This document shows positions 43,045 through 51,642 of a stretch of 64,000 nucleotides of DNA, piece after piece. Position numbers and translations under genes: made by a program. How positions within the stretch are numbered: the stretch's first letter is position 1; every line of letters starts with the position of its first letter. Source of the stretch: Curtobacterium sp. MMLR14_010 (GTDB lineage Bacteria; Actinomycetota; Actinomycetes; Actinomycetales; Microbacteriaceae); contig NZ_MJGV01000046.1 in the NCBI RefSeq assembly GCF_001865015.1, positions 493,578 through 557,577 on the forward strand, written 5' to 3'. The notes beneath the pieces are model-generated. The model searched no databases and had not been told where the DNA came from. It worked only from the letters and a program-made list of their open reading frames with translations.

Positions 43045-43107
43045 CATCGAGGGAGCAGGAAACGTCGGGTGCGCGGAGGCGACCCGACATCGTCTGCTCC
43101 CTCGATG
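43045..43107. terminator. 63-base dispersed palindrome, copy 2
   Basis: CATCGAGGGAGCAGGAAACG pairs with its near complement ending CTGCTCCCTCGATG; exactly 63 bases, as at 6118-6180. It lies between convergent RidA and SDR genes and may terminate both. Confidence 0.75.
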
Positions 43108-43121
43108 CGGTCGGCAGACCG

Positions 43122-44081
43122 TCAGCGGCGGCGGCCGGCCAGCAGGGCCGTGACCGCGGCAGCGGCGCCGAGCCAGACGAGCGGGCGCGTGACGCGTCGG
43201 CGCTTCGCGACCCATCCACCATTCGTCGCGTTGCCCGCGTCGGCGGGCTGGTACAGGTTGCCGTCGGTGGGCGCCTGCGTGCCGCGGAGCGCGAAGATCT
43301 CGACCATCGGCTTCGTGATCTTGTGGAACAGCCCGGGGAACACGTACTGCAGCGGCACGAGCGACGCCTGGATGCGGCCGACGAAGCGGTAGCGCTTCGG
43401 GTGGACAGCGGCCTGCACGACCGCCTTGCCCGCCCGCTCGACAGAGACCGTCGGCGGCAGCGGGTGCGAGTTCTTCCCGGTGTAGTTGGCGCCGTTCTGG
43501 TAGATCGGGGTGTCGATCGTCGAGGGCATCAACGTGGTGAACTCGATGCCGGTGCCGGCGAACTCGTCCCCGAGCACGTCGACCAGGCCGAGCGCGGCGT
43601 GCTTGCTCGTGACGTACGCCGACTGGTACGGCGCCGAGAGCAGGGACTGGATGCTGCCGACGAGCACGTAGGTGCCCCGGCCGCGCTGCTTCCAGTGCGG
43701 GAGCAGGTACTTGACGGCGTTGAGGTGGCCGTAGAGGTTCGTGTCGACGACGCGCTTGAAGGCCTCGGTCGGGGTCTGCTCGAACAGGCCGTAGACGAAG
43801 AGCGCCGCGTTGCCGACGAAGACGTCGATCTTGCCGTACCGGCTGGTGACGGTGCCGATGAGGTCCTTCACCTGGCGCTCGTCGGCGACGTCGGTCGGGA
43901 TCGCGATCGCCTCGGCACCGAGCTTCCGGCACTCGGCGGCGGCGGCCTCGAGGCTGTCGTGACTGCGTGCGGCGAGCACGAGCGTCGCACCGCGCCGGGC
44001 GAACTCGTGCGCTGCGGCACGACCGATCCCGCTCGATGCTCCGGTGATGACGACGACCTGTCCGCGGAACCGTTTTCCCAT
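43122..44081 (-). CDS. SDR family oxidoreductase with C-terminal hydrophobic tail
   Basis: 319 aa short-chain dehydrogenase. Cofactor motif VVITGASSGIGRAAAHEFAR, NAG-type VFVGNAALFVYG (NAA in place of NAG), catalytic Ser/Tyr/Lys in SIQSLLSAPYQSAYVTSKHA. The extension after residue 250 has hydrophobic stretches and ends VWLGAAAAVTALLAGRRR, a possible membrane anchor. Substrate unknown. ATG 44081 has GAGGAGG upstream. A much longer frame continuing upstream through the ROK gene is spurious. Confidence 0.9.
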   Translation of the reverse strand: MGKRFRGQVVVITGASSGIGRAAAHEFARRGATLVLAARSHDSLEAAAAECRKLGAEAIAIPTDVADERQVKDLIGTVTSRYGKIDVFVGNAALFVYGLFEQTPTEAFKRVVDTNLYGHLNAVKYLLPHWKQRGRGTYVLVGSIQSLLSAPYQSAYVTSKHAALGLVDVLGDEFAGTGIEFTTLMPSTIDTPIYQNGANYTGKNSHPLPPTVSVERAGKAVVQAAVHPKRYRFVGRIQASLVPLQYVFPGLFHKITKPMVEIFALRGTQAPTDGNLYQPADAGNATNGGWVAKRRRVTRPLVWLGAAAAVTALLAGRRR

Positions 44082-44140
44082 GCCTCCTCGATACGCGCAT
44101 CCGGCTGACCGTCCTCCCGAGGTCGTGGGACGATGGCGCC

Positions 44141-44428
44141 ATGGCAGGTCGGAACGGCACCAGCGACGGGCTCTCCCTCGAGGAGGCGACCGCGATCGCG
44201 GAGCATGCCCGCGAGGGACGCCTCGACCTCGACGACCCGGAGATCCGACACCTGGTCGGTGAGGCGAACCGGTTGCTCGTCCGCACGCAGATGTGGGGCG
44301 AGACACCACCGACGCCGCGACGACGGTGGAAGCGCCGAGGACTCGCGATCGGCGCCGCGGCCATCGTCGCGATCTGGGTCGTCGGGCTGCTCGGCCCGCT
44401 CCTGCTGCACGTCGCCGCCGGGGACTGA
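44141..44428 (+). CDS. Small single-pass membrane protein
   Basis: 95 aa, not assigned to a family. A soluble acidic N-terminal half (SLEEATAIAEHAREGRLDLD, DPEIRHLVGEANRLLVRTQM) precedes a basic cluster RRRWKRRG and one C-terminal helix (LAIGAAAIVAIWVVGLLGPL). The basic cluster before the helix predicts the N-terminus inside. It diverges from the SDR gene (60 bases) and ends 12 bases before the convergent ROK gene. Confidence 0.75.
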   Translation: MAGRNGTSDGLSLEEATAIAEHAREGRLDLDDPEIRHLVGEANRLLVRTQMWGETPPTPRRRWKRRGLAIGAAAIVAIWVVGLLGPLLLHVAAGD

Positions 44429-44440
44429 GGACCCGACCCG

Positions 44441-45694
44441 CTACCAGGGGTGGGCGATGTCGCGGCGGCGGGACGAGCCTCCTGACCGTGTGGACGGGAC
44501 CCTGTCGGCGAGCCGGACCGGCGGTACGGGGGCGGCCGACGCCGCTGTTGTTGCCAGCACCGCGCAGGCGGCGCCGCGGGCGACGACGTCCTCGCCGAGC
44601 GTCGTGAAGGCGACCGCCGGGACTGCCAGGGGCAGCCGCTCGGCGAGCCGGGCGCGCACGGCGTCGAGGAAGGTCGCTCCGCCGGCCAGTGCGGCGCTCC
44701 CGCCGACGACGACGCGGGGCAGGTCGAGGAGCTCCACGACGTGGGCCAGCGCGGAGCCGAGCGCCGTGCCGGCCTGGGCGACGAGGTCGTGTGCGGCGGG
44801 GCCGGCGCAGAGGCGCTCGAAGGCGGCGCGGACAGCCGCGGGGTCCTCCGGGTCGGGGCTGGGGACGCCGGGGAGCAGTCCCGCGGCGATGCCCCGTCGG
44901 ACCTGCTGGAAGGGCTGGCAGGCCTGCCAGAGCGCGGTCCAGCCGCCGTGGGCGTGGACGGGCATGCCGCCGAACTCCCCCGCGTTGCCGGTGCCGCCGC
45001 GGACGACCCGGCCGTCGACGACGATGCCGGCGCTGACGCCGTGGCCGAGGTAGACGGCGACGAGGTCCTCGGTACTGGTGGCGGTCCACCACTCGGCGAG
45101 CGCGTCGGCGACGGCGTCCTTCTCGACGTGGACGGGCAGGCCGGTGCGGGTGGCGAGTGCGACGGCGATGGGGGTGCCGGCCCACCCGGTGAGCTGTGCG
45201 GGGGTGCCGAGGACGGTGGCGGCTGGCGGCTCGGCGTCGAGGGGTCCGGGTGTGGCGACGCCGATGCCGCTCACCCGGCGGCGGTCGACGCCGCTGGTGG
45301 TGAGGACGTCCTCGACGGCGTCGGCGATCCGGTCGAGCGTGGCGGCGGGGTCGAGCGGGTCGGCGGCTCCGAGGTGGCGGGCGGTGACCAGGCCGCCGGC
45401 GAGGTCGAGGAGGACGACGGTGACCTGGGCGGGGTCGATGTGGACGCCGACGGCGGAGCGTCCGTCGGGGGCGAGGGTGAGTGCTCGCGGGGTGCGGGTG
45501 CCGGGTGTCGCCGGGGCCTCGCGGACCAGGCCGTCGGCGAGCAGTCGGGCGGTGATGTTCGAGACGGTCTGCGGGGTCAGGCCGGTGGCGGTGCGGACGG
45601 CCGCCCGGGTCAGGGGGCCGTTGCGACGGACCAGATCGAGGACGAGTCGGCGGTTGTGGGACCCGAGTCGGGCGTCGTCCTGCCCGGCGGCCAC
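44441..45694 (-). CDS. ROK family transcriptional regulator
   Basis: 417 aa NagC/XylR-type repressor. The N-terminal winged helix-turn-helix (LVLDLVRRNGPLTRAAVRTA, GLTPQTVSNITARLLADGLV) is followed by a ROK sugar-kinase-like domain with YLGHGVSAGIVVDGRVVRGG and GNAGEFGGMPVHAHGG (the usual zinc-site cysteines are not visible, so it probably does not bind zinc). It diverges from a sugar ABC transporter operon, and an AT-rich palindrome between the two is the likely operator. The inducer is probably the transported sugar or its phosphate. Confidence 0.9.
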   Translation of the reverse strand: MAAGQDDARLGSHNRRLVLDLVRRNGPLTRAAVRTATGLTPQTVSNITARLLADGLVREAPATPGTRTPRALTLAPDGRSAVGVHIDPAQVTVVLLDLAGGLVTARHLGAADPLDPAATLDRIADAVEDVLTTSGVDRRRVSGIGVATPGPLDAEPPAATVLGTPAQLTGWAGTPIAVALATRTGLPVHVEKDAVADALAEWWTATSTEDLVAVYLGHGVSAGIVVDGRVVRGGTGNAGEFGGMPVHAHGGWTALWQACQPFQQVRRGIAAGLLPGVPSPDPEDPAAVRAAFERLCAGPAAHDLVAQAGTALGSALAHVVELLDLPRVVVGGSAALAGGATFLDAVRARLAERLPLAVPAVAFTTLGEDVVARGAACAVLATTAASAAPVPPVRLADRVPSTRSGGSSRRRDIAHPW

Positions 45695-45760
45695 CTCAGC
45701 GCCTCGGTCCTTGACGGTGTCCGACCATGGTCCCTAGCATCACTCACCAAGCGGATTTGT

Positions 45761-45777
45761 CAATCAATTGGATTGAT
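45761..45777. promoter_or_regulatory. Probable ROK repressor operator
   Basis: TCAATC-AATTG-GATTGA inverted repeat, strikingly AT-rich in this genome, in the 161-base spacer between the ROK gene and the ABC operon; TTGTCA at 45758-45763 could be an overlapping -35 box. Confidence 0.65.
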
Positions 45778-45855
45778 CAGTCCCGCCAGCAGCCACATCG
45801 ACGTGGCGGCGCCCGCGGTCCCTCCGAGGTGGCCGGGGAACCCGAAGGGACGCCC

Positions 45856-46842
45856 GTGACGACGACCACTCGCCCGGCCACCGCAACGCGACCCACGGAC
45901 CCGCCCGGCACCACCGGGCGCCGCGGCAGGAAGGTCCCGTGGACCGCCGCCGAGAAGCGTCGGGTCCGGATCGGCATCGCGTTCATCTCCCCCTGGATCG
46001 TCGGGGTGCTCGTGTTCGTCGCGTACCCGTTGATCTACTCGTTCGTGATCAGCCTGACGCGGTACTCCGGCATGAACGGGGCGACGTTCGTCGGGTTCGG
46101 CAACTACGTCGCCGCGGTGATCGACCCGCTCGTGCACACGGCGGTGGGGAACACGCTGTTCTACGCGGCGATCGCGGTGCCGGTCGGGATCGTCGTCGCG
46201 ATCGTGATCGCCCTGGCGATGAACCAGGACGTGAAGGAGATCAGCTGGTACCGGACGGCGCTGTACATCCCGTCGCTCATCCCGACCTTCGCGCTGGCGT
46301 TCATCTTCGTGGTGCTGGTGAACCCGCAGACGGGCATCGTGAACCAGGCACTGAAGCTTTTCGGGGTGCCGGCGACGAACCTGCTGGGTGACCCGACGAC
46401 GGCGAAGCTCGTCATCGTGGCGCTGGCGCAGATGGGTGCCGGCAACGCGGCGCTGGTGTTCCTGGCCGGCATGCGGGGCATCCCGAAGACCTTGTACGAG
46501 GCTGCCCGGGTGGACGGGGCCGGTCCGGTGCGGCAGTTCTTCGCGCTGACGCTGCCGCTCATCTCCCCCGCGATCCTGTTCAACCTCATCACGGGGATCA
46601 GCAACGGCCTGCAGGTGTTCACCGAGGCGTACGTCATCTCCTCGGGGACGGGTGGGCTCGGGTCGCCGGACAACGGGACGTTGTTCTACATGCTCTACCT
46701 CTACAAGAACGCGTTCAGCTACGCGCAGCTCGGGTTCGCGAGTGCGATGGCGGTGCTGCTGTTCCTGGCGGGGATGGTCCTGTCCGGGCTCGTGTACTGG
46801 CTGTCCAGGCGGTTCGTGAACTACGACGTGAGCGGGGAGTGA
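45856..46842 (+). CDS. Sugar ABC transporter permease (MalF/UgpA-like)
   Basis: 328 aa, six membrane helices of the CUT1 family. The Thr/Pro-rich N-terminus is followed by WIVGVLVFVAYPLIYSFVIS; the ATPase-contact EAA loop is EAARVDGAGPVRQFFALTLP. GTG 45856 follows GAAGGGA; the open frame further upstream crosses the operator and is not coding. The second permease starts 1 base after the stop. Confidence 0.92.
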   Translation: MTTTTRPATATRPTDPPGTTGRRGRKVPWTAAEKRRVRIGIAFISPWIVGVLVFVAYPLIYSFVISLTRYSGMNGATFVGFGNYVAAVIDPLVHTAVGNTLFYAAIAVPVGIVVAIVIALAMNQDVKEISWYRTALYIPSLIPTFALAFIFVVLVNPQTGIVNQALKLFGVPATNLLGDPTTAKLVIVALAQMGAGNAALVFLAGMRGIPKTLYEAARVDGAGPVRQFFALTLPLISPAILFNLITGISNGLQVFTEAYVISSGTGGLGSPDNGTLFYMLYLYKNAFSYAQLGFASAMAVLLFLAGMVLSGLVYWLSRRFVNYDVSGE

Positions 46843-46843
46843 C

Positions 46844-47788
46844 ATGACCATGCAGAAGGACTCCCCCCACGTGGGCACCGAGACGTCGTCCATCGAGGAC
46901 GTGCGGCCGAGGGACCGTCGGAACGCCCGGGCCGACCGGTCGCGGAACGCGGACGGCTCCGTCCGGTCCGTGTGGTCGTCGATCGGGGCCCGAGCGGTGC
47001 TCATCGCGATGAGCCTGCTGTTCCTGGTCCCGATCTACTGGATGGTGATCTCCGCGCTGAAGGGCAACAGCGAGCTCGGTGCGTTCCCACCGACGTGGTT
47101 CCCGCAGTGGCTGGACTGGTCGAACTTCGGCGACGCCGTGAACGCGATGCCGTTCTTCACCTTCTTCCGGAACACGCTCATCATCACCGTGCTGGTGACG
47201 GTGTTCTCGATGGCGTCGAACCTCGTCATCGCGTACGGGTTCTCCTGCATCCAGTGGCGTGGTCGTGACCGCATGTTCTACGTGGTGCTGGCGACGCTGT
47301 TCATCCCGTTCCCGGTGACCCTCATCCCGATGTTCGACCTGTACGCCCGGCTCGGCTGGATCAACACGTTCCTGCCGCTCGTCGTCCCGAGCCTGTTCGG
47401 GTCCGCGTTCTACGTGTTCCTGCTCCGGCAGTTCCTGCTGCAGATCCCGAAGGACCTGCTCGACGCCGCCCGCATGGACGGTGCGTCGGAGTGGCGGATC
47501 CTGTGGCGGATCGTGTTCCCGCAGGCGCAGGCGGCCCTCGTCACGGTCGGGATCTTCGCCGCGGTCGGGGCGTGGAACGACTTCCTCGGTCCCCTGATCT
47601 ACCTGCAGGACCAGGACGTGCAGACCCTGTCGATCGGCCTGCAGGTGTTCCGCCTCAACAACAGCGCGGACTTCCAGTTCAACCAGCTGATGGCGGCGTC
47701 GATCCTGATCATCCTGCCGCTCGTCGTCCTGTTCTTCTTCTTCCAGCGGACGTTCCTCAAGGGCATCCAGATCGGGAGCTTCAAGTGA
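46844..47788 (+). CDS. Sugar ABC transporter permease (MalG/UgpE-like)
   Basis: 314 aa, six helices, EAA loop DAARMDGASEWRILWRIVFP. A hydrophilic basic N-terminus of about 45 residues precedes the first helix (AVLIAMSLLFLVPIYWMVIS). It pairs with the preceding permease in one CUT1 transporter. The stop overlaps the start of the binding-protein gene by four bases (GTGA). Confidence 0.93.
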   Translation: MTMQKDSPHVGTETSSIEDVRPRDRRNARADRSRNADGSVRSVWSSIGARAVLIAMSLLFLVPIYWMVISALKGNSELGAFPPTWFPQWLDWSNFGDAVNAMPFFTFFRNTLIITVLVTVFSMASNLVIAYGFSCIQWRGRDRMFYVVLATLFIPFPVTLIPMFDLYARLGWINTFLPLVVPSLFGSAFYVFLLRQFLLQIPKDLLDAARMDGASEWRILWRIVFPQAQAALVTVGIFAAVGAWNDFLGPLIYLQDQDVQTLSIGLQVFRLNNSADFQFNQLMAASILIILPLVVLFFFFQRTFLKGIQIGSFK

Positions 47789-49176
47789 GCACCGCATTCG
47801 ACCGCCGTACCTTCCTCCGCACGGCCGCCGCGACGGGCGGGGCCGGGGCGCTCGCCCTGCTCGCCGCGTCCTGCGCGAGCGGGTCGGGCACCCGGAGCGA
47901 CCCGGACACCGTCTCGCTCTGGGGCGTCACGGGGACGTTCGTGCCGTTCCAGACGAAGGTCATCGAGCAGTTCAAGCGGCTGCACCCGGAGATCCGTGTG
48001 AACGTGAACCAGGTGCCGTCGCAGGGCACCGGCGACGCCACCAGCGTGATCACCGCCGTCCGCGGTGGGACGGCTCCCGACCTGTGGCTGCTCGACCGGT
48101 TCAGTGCCGCGCAGTACGCCGCGATCGGGCTCATCGAACCGATCGACGACCTCATCGCGGAGTTCGAGGACCAGCCCAAGGACGCGTTCCTGGCCGACTG
48201 GCTCGGGTTCACCGTCGGCGAGCTCACCTACCAGGGGAAGACCTACGGGCTGCCACACGACACCGACGCCCGCGGCATGTTCGTCAACCGCACGATGCTC
48301 TCCGACGCGGGGATCGACCTCGACGAGTTCGACTGGGAGCAGAACGGCCCCGTCACGATGGCCCGGATGGCCGAGGTGAGCGAGCGGCTCACGAAGAAGT
48401 CCGGCGGGGACTACACGCACATGGGGCTGCTCCCCTGGTACGGCGAGGGATGGCCGTTCACCTGGGGGCTCGGTCTCGGGGCGTCGTACTTCGACCAGGC
48501 CGACTCCCGCATGACGATGGACTCGGACGGCGTCCGGAGCGTCTACGAGTTCTACGAGGAGTGGGCGAAGCGGTACGGGTACCGAGCAGCCGACACGTTC
48601 ATCGCCACCTACGAGCCGACCGGGCACCCGCCGGGCCAGACGGCGTTCCTGGCGAACCGGATGGCCTTCATGGTGAGCGTGCCGTCCACCATCCAGACGT
48701 TCGACAACTACGGGCCGAAGGACCTCGACTGGAGCGTCGCGTACCTGCCCACACAGCAGGCCGACGACCCGAAGTACACCTGGTCCGGCGGCTTCGCGCT
48801 GTGCCTGCCGAAGGGGTCGAAGAAGACGAAGGCGGTGTGGGAGCTGATGAAGTACTTCACCGGCAAGCGCGGCCAGGAGACCTACATGGTCCCCGCCACC
48901 AGCGTGCCGTCGAACATCGCGGCGCTGGAGGACCCGAAGGGGTCGGCGAAGTCGATCCGGTTCTTCACCGAGTCGATGCCCGACTCCACCTGCCGCCCGC
49001 CCCTGCCCGTCGGCGGCGTGTGGTGGGACTCCCTCGCCGACGCCCGCTCCAGCGTGCTGCTCGGCACCGCGACCCCGCAGGAAGCCGTCGAGCGGGCGCA
49101 GGCCCGCGTCGACCCGATGATGCAGACGTACTCGCCCTTCCGGCTGCCGAAGGACTACGACGAGGTCAGCGTGTAG
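47785..49176 (+). CDS. Extracellular sugar-binding lipoprotein of the ABC transporter
   Basis: 463 aa. A signal peptide with a twin-arginine (DRRTFLRTAAATGG) and a lipobox-like LLAASC (Cys30) suggests Tat-exported lipoprotein. The mature part begins TVSLWGVTGTFVPFQTKVIE and follows the bacterial extracellular solute-binding family 1 pattern (VITAVRGGTAPDLWLLDRFS, GLPHDTDARGMFVNRTMLSD). GTG 47785 is coupled to the upstream permease. No ATPase gene is adjacent, so a shared MsiK-type ATPase encoded elsewhere is likely. Confidence 0.92.
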   Translation: MSTAFDRRTFLRTAAATGGAGALALLAASCASGSGTRSDPDTVSLWGVTGTFVPFQTKVIEQFKRLHPEIRVNVNQVPSQGTGDATSVITAVRGGTAPDLWLLDRFSAAQYAAIGLIEPIDDLIAEFEDQPKDAFLADWLGFTVGELTYQGKTYGLPHDTDARGMFVNRTMLSDAGIDLDEFDWEQNGPVTMARMAEVSERLTKKSGGDYTHMGLLPWYGEGWPFTWGLGLGASYFDQADSRMTMDSDGVRSVYEFYEEWAKRYGYRAADTFIATYEPTGHPPGQTAFLANRMAFMVSVPSTIQTFDNYGPKDLDWSVAYLPTQQADDPKYTWSGGFALCLPKGSKKTKAVWELMKYFTGKRGQETYMVPATSVPSNIAALEDPKGSAKSIRFFTESMPDSTCRPPLPVGGVWWDSLADARSSVLLGTATPQEAVERAQARVDPMMQTYSPFRLPKDYDEVSV

Positions 49177-49279
49177 CAGCGCCCTCGGAGTCCGGTTCGC
49201 GCACGGTCCCGAGCCGACGCCAAGCTCGACGCGCGTTGGCTGGTCCGCGAACGACGGTCGACGACAGAAGGAAGAGCAC

Positions 49280-50500
49280 ATGCGCGCAGTGGTGTGGCAC
49301 GGCATCGGGGACATCCGGTTGGACGAGGTGCCAGAGCCGACGATCCAGGACCCGCACGACGCGATCGTGCGGGTGACGAAGAGCGCGATCTGCGGCACCG
49401 ACCTGCACTTCGTCCGCGGCACGATGGCGCCGATGCAGGAGGGCACGATCCTCGGACACGAGGCCGTCGGTGTCGTGACCGAGGTCGGCGACGCCGTGCG
49501 CGGCTTCAGCCCCGGTGACCGGGTCGTCATCAACTCGACGATCTCCTGCGGCGCATGTCGGTACTGCCGCATGGGCCAGACGGCGCAGTGTGACGTCGCG
49601 AACCCGAACGGCCCCCAGGCGGGCACGAGCTTCTTCGGCGGCCCCGAGTCCACCGGTCCGGTGAACGGCCTGCAGGCGGAGGTCGTGCGCGTGCCGTGGG
49701 CGCAGAACACCATGCACCCGCTGCCCGAGAACGTCAGCGACGAGCAGGCCATCCTGCTCTCCGACATCTTCCCCACCGGCTGGTTCGGTGCCGAGCTCGC
49801 CGGAGTGACCCGCGGCGACGTCGTCGTGGTCTTCGGTGCCGGCATCGTCGGCCAGTTCGCCGCCGCGTCCGCCTTCAAGCAGGGCGCCGGCCGCGTGATC
49901 GTCGTCGACGGGGAGGAGACCCGCCTCGCCGCGGCCCTCGCCCAGCACTGCGAGGTCGTCGACTACAACCGCGAGGACCCGGTGCAGGCGGTCATGGACC
50001 TGACGAACGGCGTCGGTGCCGACGCCGTGATCGACGCCGTCGGGGTCGACGCCGAACGGCCGAAGCGCGGCCCGGCAGCCGTGTCCGACGAGCAGGCCGC
50101 CGCGTTCGACGCCGAGGTCCGCCAGGTCGCCCCGGACGCCCAGCCCGACGGCTTCGGCGAGGCCCAGCAGTGGAAGCCCGGCGACGGTCCGTCGCAGGTC
50201 GCCCAGTGGGCCGTCGAGGTCGTCGCCAAGTACGGCCGCATCGGCATCATCGGCGTGTACGGCCCCACCGCCGAGCGGTACCCGATCGGGCAGGCCATGA
50301 ACAAGAACCTCACCATCCGGATGGGCAACTGCGACCATCACTCGGTCACGCCACCGCTCATCGACATGGTCGCCGCCGGACAGTTCGACCCGACGGCCCT
50401 CATCACCGAGCACGAGTCCTTCGGCTCGGCCATCGACGCGTACGCGGCCTTCGACCGGCGCGAGCCCGGCTGGATCAAGGTCGAACTGGAGGCCAACTGA
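49280..50500 (+). CDS. Zinc-dependent alcohol dehydrogenase
   Basis: 406 aa medium-chain dehydrogenase of the glutathione-independent formaldehyde dehydrogenase-like group. Catalytic zinc ligands appear in [13 protein letters not shown] and [10 protein letters not shown]; structural zinc cysteines in [15 protein letters not shown]. The Rossmann motif is [16 protein letters not shown]. An insert around [20 protein letters not shown] is typical of the formaldehyde dehydrogenase-like subgroup. AGAAGGAAGAG precedes ATG 49280. The SDR gene follows after one base, so both are one transcript, perhaps together with the upstream transporter. Confidence 0.93.
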   Translation: MRAVVWHGIGDIRLDEVPEPTIQDPHDAIVRVTKSAICGTDLHFVRGTMAPMQEGTILGHEAVGVVTEVGDAVRGFSPGDRVVINSTISCGACRYCRMGQTAQCDVANPNGPQAGTSFFGGPESTGPVNGLQAEVVRVPWAQNTMHPLPENVSDEQAILLSDIFPTGWFGAELAGVTRGDVVVVFGAGIVGQFAAASAFKQGAGRVIVVDGEETRLAAALAQHCEVVDYNREDPVQAVMDLTNGVGADAVIDAVGVDAERPKRGPAAVSDEQAAAFDAEVRQVAPDAQPDGFGEAQQWKPGDGPSQVAQWAVEVVAKYGRIGIIGVYGPTAERYPIGQAMNKNLTIRMGNCDHHSVTPPLIDMVAAGQFDPTALITEHESFGSAIDAYAAFDRREPGWIKVELEAN

Positions 50501-50501
50501 C

Positions 50502-51401
50502 ATGCCCACCGACCAGTACGAGTTCGGCGACCCCCGCTCCCGCTACCCGGACGTCTCCCCGGAGCCGCAGACCCAGCCCGAGCCGGGCCTCCAGTCCCGG
50601 ATGACGCCCGTGCCGGACCTCGGCGAGGACAGCTACCGCGGCACCGGCCGCCTCGCCGGCCGCAAGGCACTCATCACCGGCGCCGACTCCGGCATCGGCG
50701 CAGCCGTCGCGATCGCCTACGCCCGCGAGGGCGCCGACGTCGCCCTCGCGTACCTGCCCGACGAGCAGGAGGACGCCGACCACGTCATCGAGCAGATCCG
50801 GGCCGCGGGCCGCACCGCCGTCGCGATCCCCGGCGACCTGCGCGACCGTTCCTACGCCGGCCGACTCGTCGAGGAGGCCGTGGCCGGCCTCGGCGGGCTC
50901 GACGCCCTGGTCAGCGTCGCCGGCAAGCAGCGCTGGCAGCCGGACCTGCTCGACATCACCGACGAGCAGTTCGAGGAGACCTTCGACGTCAACGTCTTCG
51001 CGCTGTTCCGGCTCGTGAAGGCCGCGCTGCCGCACCTGCAGCCCGGGTCGACGATCATCACGACCGCGTCGATGGAGGCCTACCAGCCCGCCCCCGACCG
51101 GCTCGACTACGCGGCGACGAAGGGCGCGATCAACAACTTCTCGAAGGGGCTGTCGCAGCTGCTCGTCGAGCGCGGGATCCGCGTGAACATCGTGGCGCCC
51201 GGCCCGACCTGGTCGGTGCTCCAGGTCACCGGCGGCGTCGACCCCGAGTCGCTGCCCGAGTTCGGCAGCAGCGAGTCGCCGATGGGCCGCGCCGGCCAGC
51301 CGGCCGAGCTCGCCCCGGCATACGTGTTCCTGGCGTCGCAGGAGTCGAGCTTCGTCGCCGGCGAGACGCTCAACGTCAACGGGGGCATGGTCACCCCCTG
51401 A
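50502..51401 (+). CDS. SDR family oxidoreductase (YghA/YhdF-like)
   Basis: 299 aa. The N-terminal 45 residues ([20 protein letters not shown]) are typical of the general-stress YhdF/YghA group. Cofactor motif [20 protein letters not shown], catalytic Ser in [20 protein letters not shown] and Tyr/Lys in YAATKGAI. It is co-transcribed with the alcohol dehydrogenase. In other bacteria these enzymes act on small aldehydes or are stress induced; the substrate here is unknown. Confidence 0.92.
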   Translation: MPTDQYEFGDPRSRYPDVSPEPQTQPEPGLQSRMTPVPDLGEDSYRGTGRLAGRKALITGADSGIGAAVAIAYAREGADVALAYLPDEQEDADHVIEQIRAAGRTAVAIPGDLRDRSYAGRLVEEAVAGLGGLDALVSVAGKQRWQPDLLDITDEQFEETFDVNVFALFRLVKAALPHLQPGSTIITTASMEAYQPAPDRLDYAATKGAINNFSKGLSQLLVERGIRVNIVAPGPTWSVLQVTGGVDPESLPEFGSSESPMGRAGQPAELAPAYVFLASQESSFVAGETLNVNGGMVTP

Positions 51402-51408
51402 CCTGACG

Positions 51409-51642
51409 TCAGCGGCGGTCGCGCTGCTCGAGCCGCGCCGTGTACACGAGGAACGTCGTGTGCCCGAGCAGTGCGATCCCGAAGAACACGAGGGCGACCG
51501 CGTAGACGCGGTCCAGGGTGCCGTCACCGGTCACCAACAGGACGATGAGGGTGACGACGGCGGCCGACAGCACGCCGACCTGGACCATCGACCACGTCTT
51601 CCGCCACCGGGGCTGCTGCTCCTGAGGGTTCACGGTCACCAT
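51409..51642 (-). CDS. Small two-helix membrane protein
   Basis: 77 aa. After VNPQEQQPRWRKTWS come two hydrophobic helices (VQVGVLSAAVVTLIVLLVTG and RVYAVALVFFGIALLGHTTF) and a basic C-terminus. No family recognised. ATG 51642 overlaps the extended 3' end of the MFS gene by 7 bases. Convergent with the SDR gene, 7 bases apart. Confidence 0.75.
   Translation of the reverse strand: MVTVNPQEQQPRWRKTWSMVQVGVLSAAVVTLIVLLVTGDGTLDRVYAVALVFFGIALLGHTTFLVYTARLEQRDRR

Noticed and set aside
43122..45185. One 687-codon frame joining the SDR and the ROK region
   Set aside because: The upstream half is antisense shadow; the SDR starts at 44081 with GAGGAGG.
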